This document shows positions 63,472 through 64,000 of a stretch of DNA of 64,000 nucleotides, piece after piece. Made by a program: the position numbers and the translations under genes. Under the pieces are notes generated by a model. The model had not been told where the DNA came from, did not search any database, and saw only the letters and a program-made list of their open reading frames with translations. This DNA comes from Butyrivibrio sp. (lineage in GTDB: Bacteria > Bacillota > Clostridia > Lachnospirales > Lachnospiraceae), in NCBI GenBank assembly GCA_015056575.1, contig SVGA01000001.1, forward strand, positions 62,001 to 126,000. Reading direction: 5' to 3'. Position 1 is the stretch's first letter. Each line of letters opens with the position of its first letter.

Positions 63472-64000
63472 TCACCCAATCTCCTTCAATATTTTTTCCC
63501 ATATCACACCCGTTGGCTGTGGCTGATAGTGTATCCCGTCGTTTGGATCAATGTACAGATTGCCATTTGCAATCTCCCGGTTAATATAGTCGTAAAGCGG
63601 GATGACATTTACCGTACTGTGCTGCGAAGCCCAGTCCATAAGTGCGTTATTGTAAGCTATCTGGTGGTCGTTGGTGTAGTAGGTTTGGTCGAATTCGCCC
63701 ACCAGAGTGGCGTCATCAGTGGGGCCCACGGTGCACAGAATAAGATTCTTGCCATTGGCAAGAACTTCCTCGTAGAAGGCCGCGTAGGGCGAAAAATCTC
63801 CCAGGTCGTTGCATCCCATCCAGGAGATGAGTGTATCAAAATTGTCATACCCCACCGAATTCACTGCGTTTATCATGTAATCGCTCCTGCAGCCGTGCTT
63901 GCAGAATACGCGAATCCCATCATGAGTCTCATCAAAAATCTCACCACGTGAAGCATCAAATATATCTACTGTTCTTGAATCTCCGGCAAAAATAATTCGC
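63472..64000 (-). CDS. SGNH/GDSL-family hydrolase, C-terminal part (5' end outside window)
   Basis: At least 176 codons, open to the right window edge on the minus strand. From the edge it reads IIFAGDSRTVDIFD, the GDS block with the nucleophilic Ser. WMGCNDLGD carries the Asn block, and DPNDGIHYQPQ holds the DxxH pair. Such SGNH esterases act on acetylated polysaccharides or lipids. The true start and any signal peptide lie outside. It converges on the XRE gene with only 13 bp between, and no clear terminator is seen. Confidence 0.8.
   Translation of the reverse strand, partial: RIIFAGDSRTVDIFDASRGEIFDETHDGIRVFCKHGCRSDYMINAVNSVGYDNFDTLISWMGCNDLGDFSPYAAFYEEVLANGKNLILCTVGPTDDATLVGEFDQTYYTNDHQIAYNNALMDWASQHSTVNVIPLYDYINREIANGNLYIDPNDGIHYQPQPTGVIWEKILKEIG

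Overview
This window looks like a chromosomal segment of a Gram-positive anaerobe of the Lachnospiraceae, most like the rumen genus Butyrivibrio or a close relative. That is an inference from gene content, mid-range G+C, strong AGGAGG-type ribosome binding sites, occasional TTG/GTG starts, YesM/YesN-type regulation of sugar ABC transporters, GH127 and GH31 glycosidases, and exopolysaccharide (EPS) clusters. I saw no rRNA or tRNA genes.

Layout. 1-3.6 kb: the end of an EPS cluster, with two GT2 glycosyltransferases and a polyprenyl-phosphate sugar transferase. 3.7-7 kb: a short-chain dehydrogenase, then a 2-isopropylmalate synthase fused to a C-terminal AraC-type DNA-binding domain. 7.4-13.3 kb: an L,D-transpeptidase, a lipoprotein esterase of the bacterial tannase family, a COG2509-type flavoprotein and a PpiC-type lipoprotein foldase. 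13.3-14.1 kb: a gene-free block with a regular 64-bp array of hairpins. 14.1-26.7 kb: a small lipoprotein, a sugar ABC importer (binding protein and two permeases), its YesM/YesN two-component pair, and, overlapping the regulator stop codon, a 2,000-residue secreted C1-type cysteine protease with many Ig-like repeats. 26.7-30.3 kb: tandem repeats, a perfect CIRCE operator before htpG, and a formate/nitrite transporter. 30.3-34 kb: an A+T-rich two-gene operon on the minus strand encoding a cytoplasmic NlpC/P60 (YkfC-like) peptidase and a TIR-NB-ARC-TPR protein whose TIR domain is strikingly like that of animal SARM1. 34.1-45.2 kb: a second sugar-uptake cluster (YesN, two permeases, YesM, binding protein, GH127 beta-L-arabinofuranosidase, GH31 alpha-glycosidase), probably for imported arabinose- and xylose-containing plant oligosaccharides. 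45.3-47.1 kb: a zinc-ribbon membrane protein, an intergenic region with four 11-bp-spaced repeats, and a HicAB-type toxin-antitoxin pair. 47.3-53.5 kb: another EPS-initiating sugar transferase, a large coiled-coil FtsX-type permease and its ATPase, which carries an N-terminal GAF domain. 53.7-60.8 kb: an A+T-rich EPS island (glycosyltransferases, acyltransferase, EpsG-like polymerase, Wzx-type flippase). 60.9-64 kb: a nucleoside-kinase-like protein, a compact convergent type I toxin-antitoxin locus, a DUF3990-type ADP-ribosyltransferase/XRE toxin-antitoxin pair with a double palindromic operator, and a partial SGNH hydrolase.

The strongest candidates for something new are the NlpC/P60 + SARM1-like TIR-NB-ARC operon (a likely abortive-infection defence or muropeptide-sensing system), the LeuA-AraC fusion, the GAF-ABC ATPase, the 64-bp hairpin array, and the terminator-promoter cassette shared by two EPS transcription units. 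All functional statements come from reading the sequence and remembered family knowledge; no database search was run.
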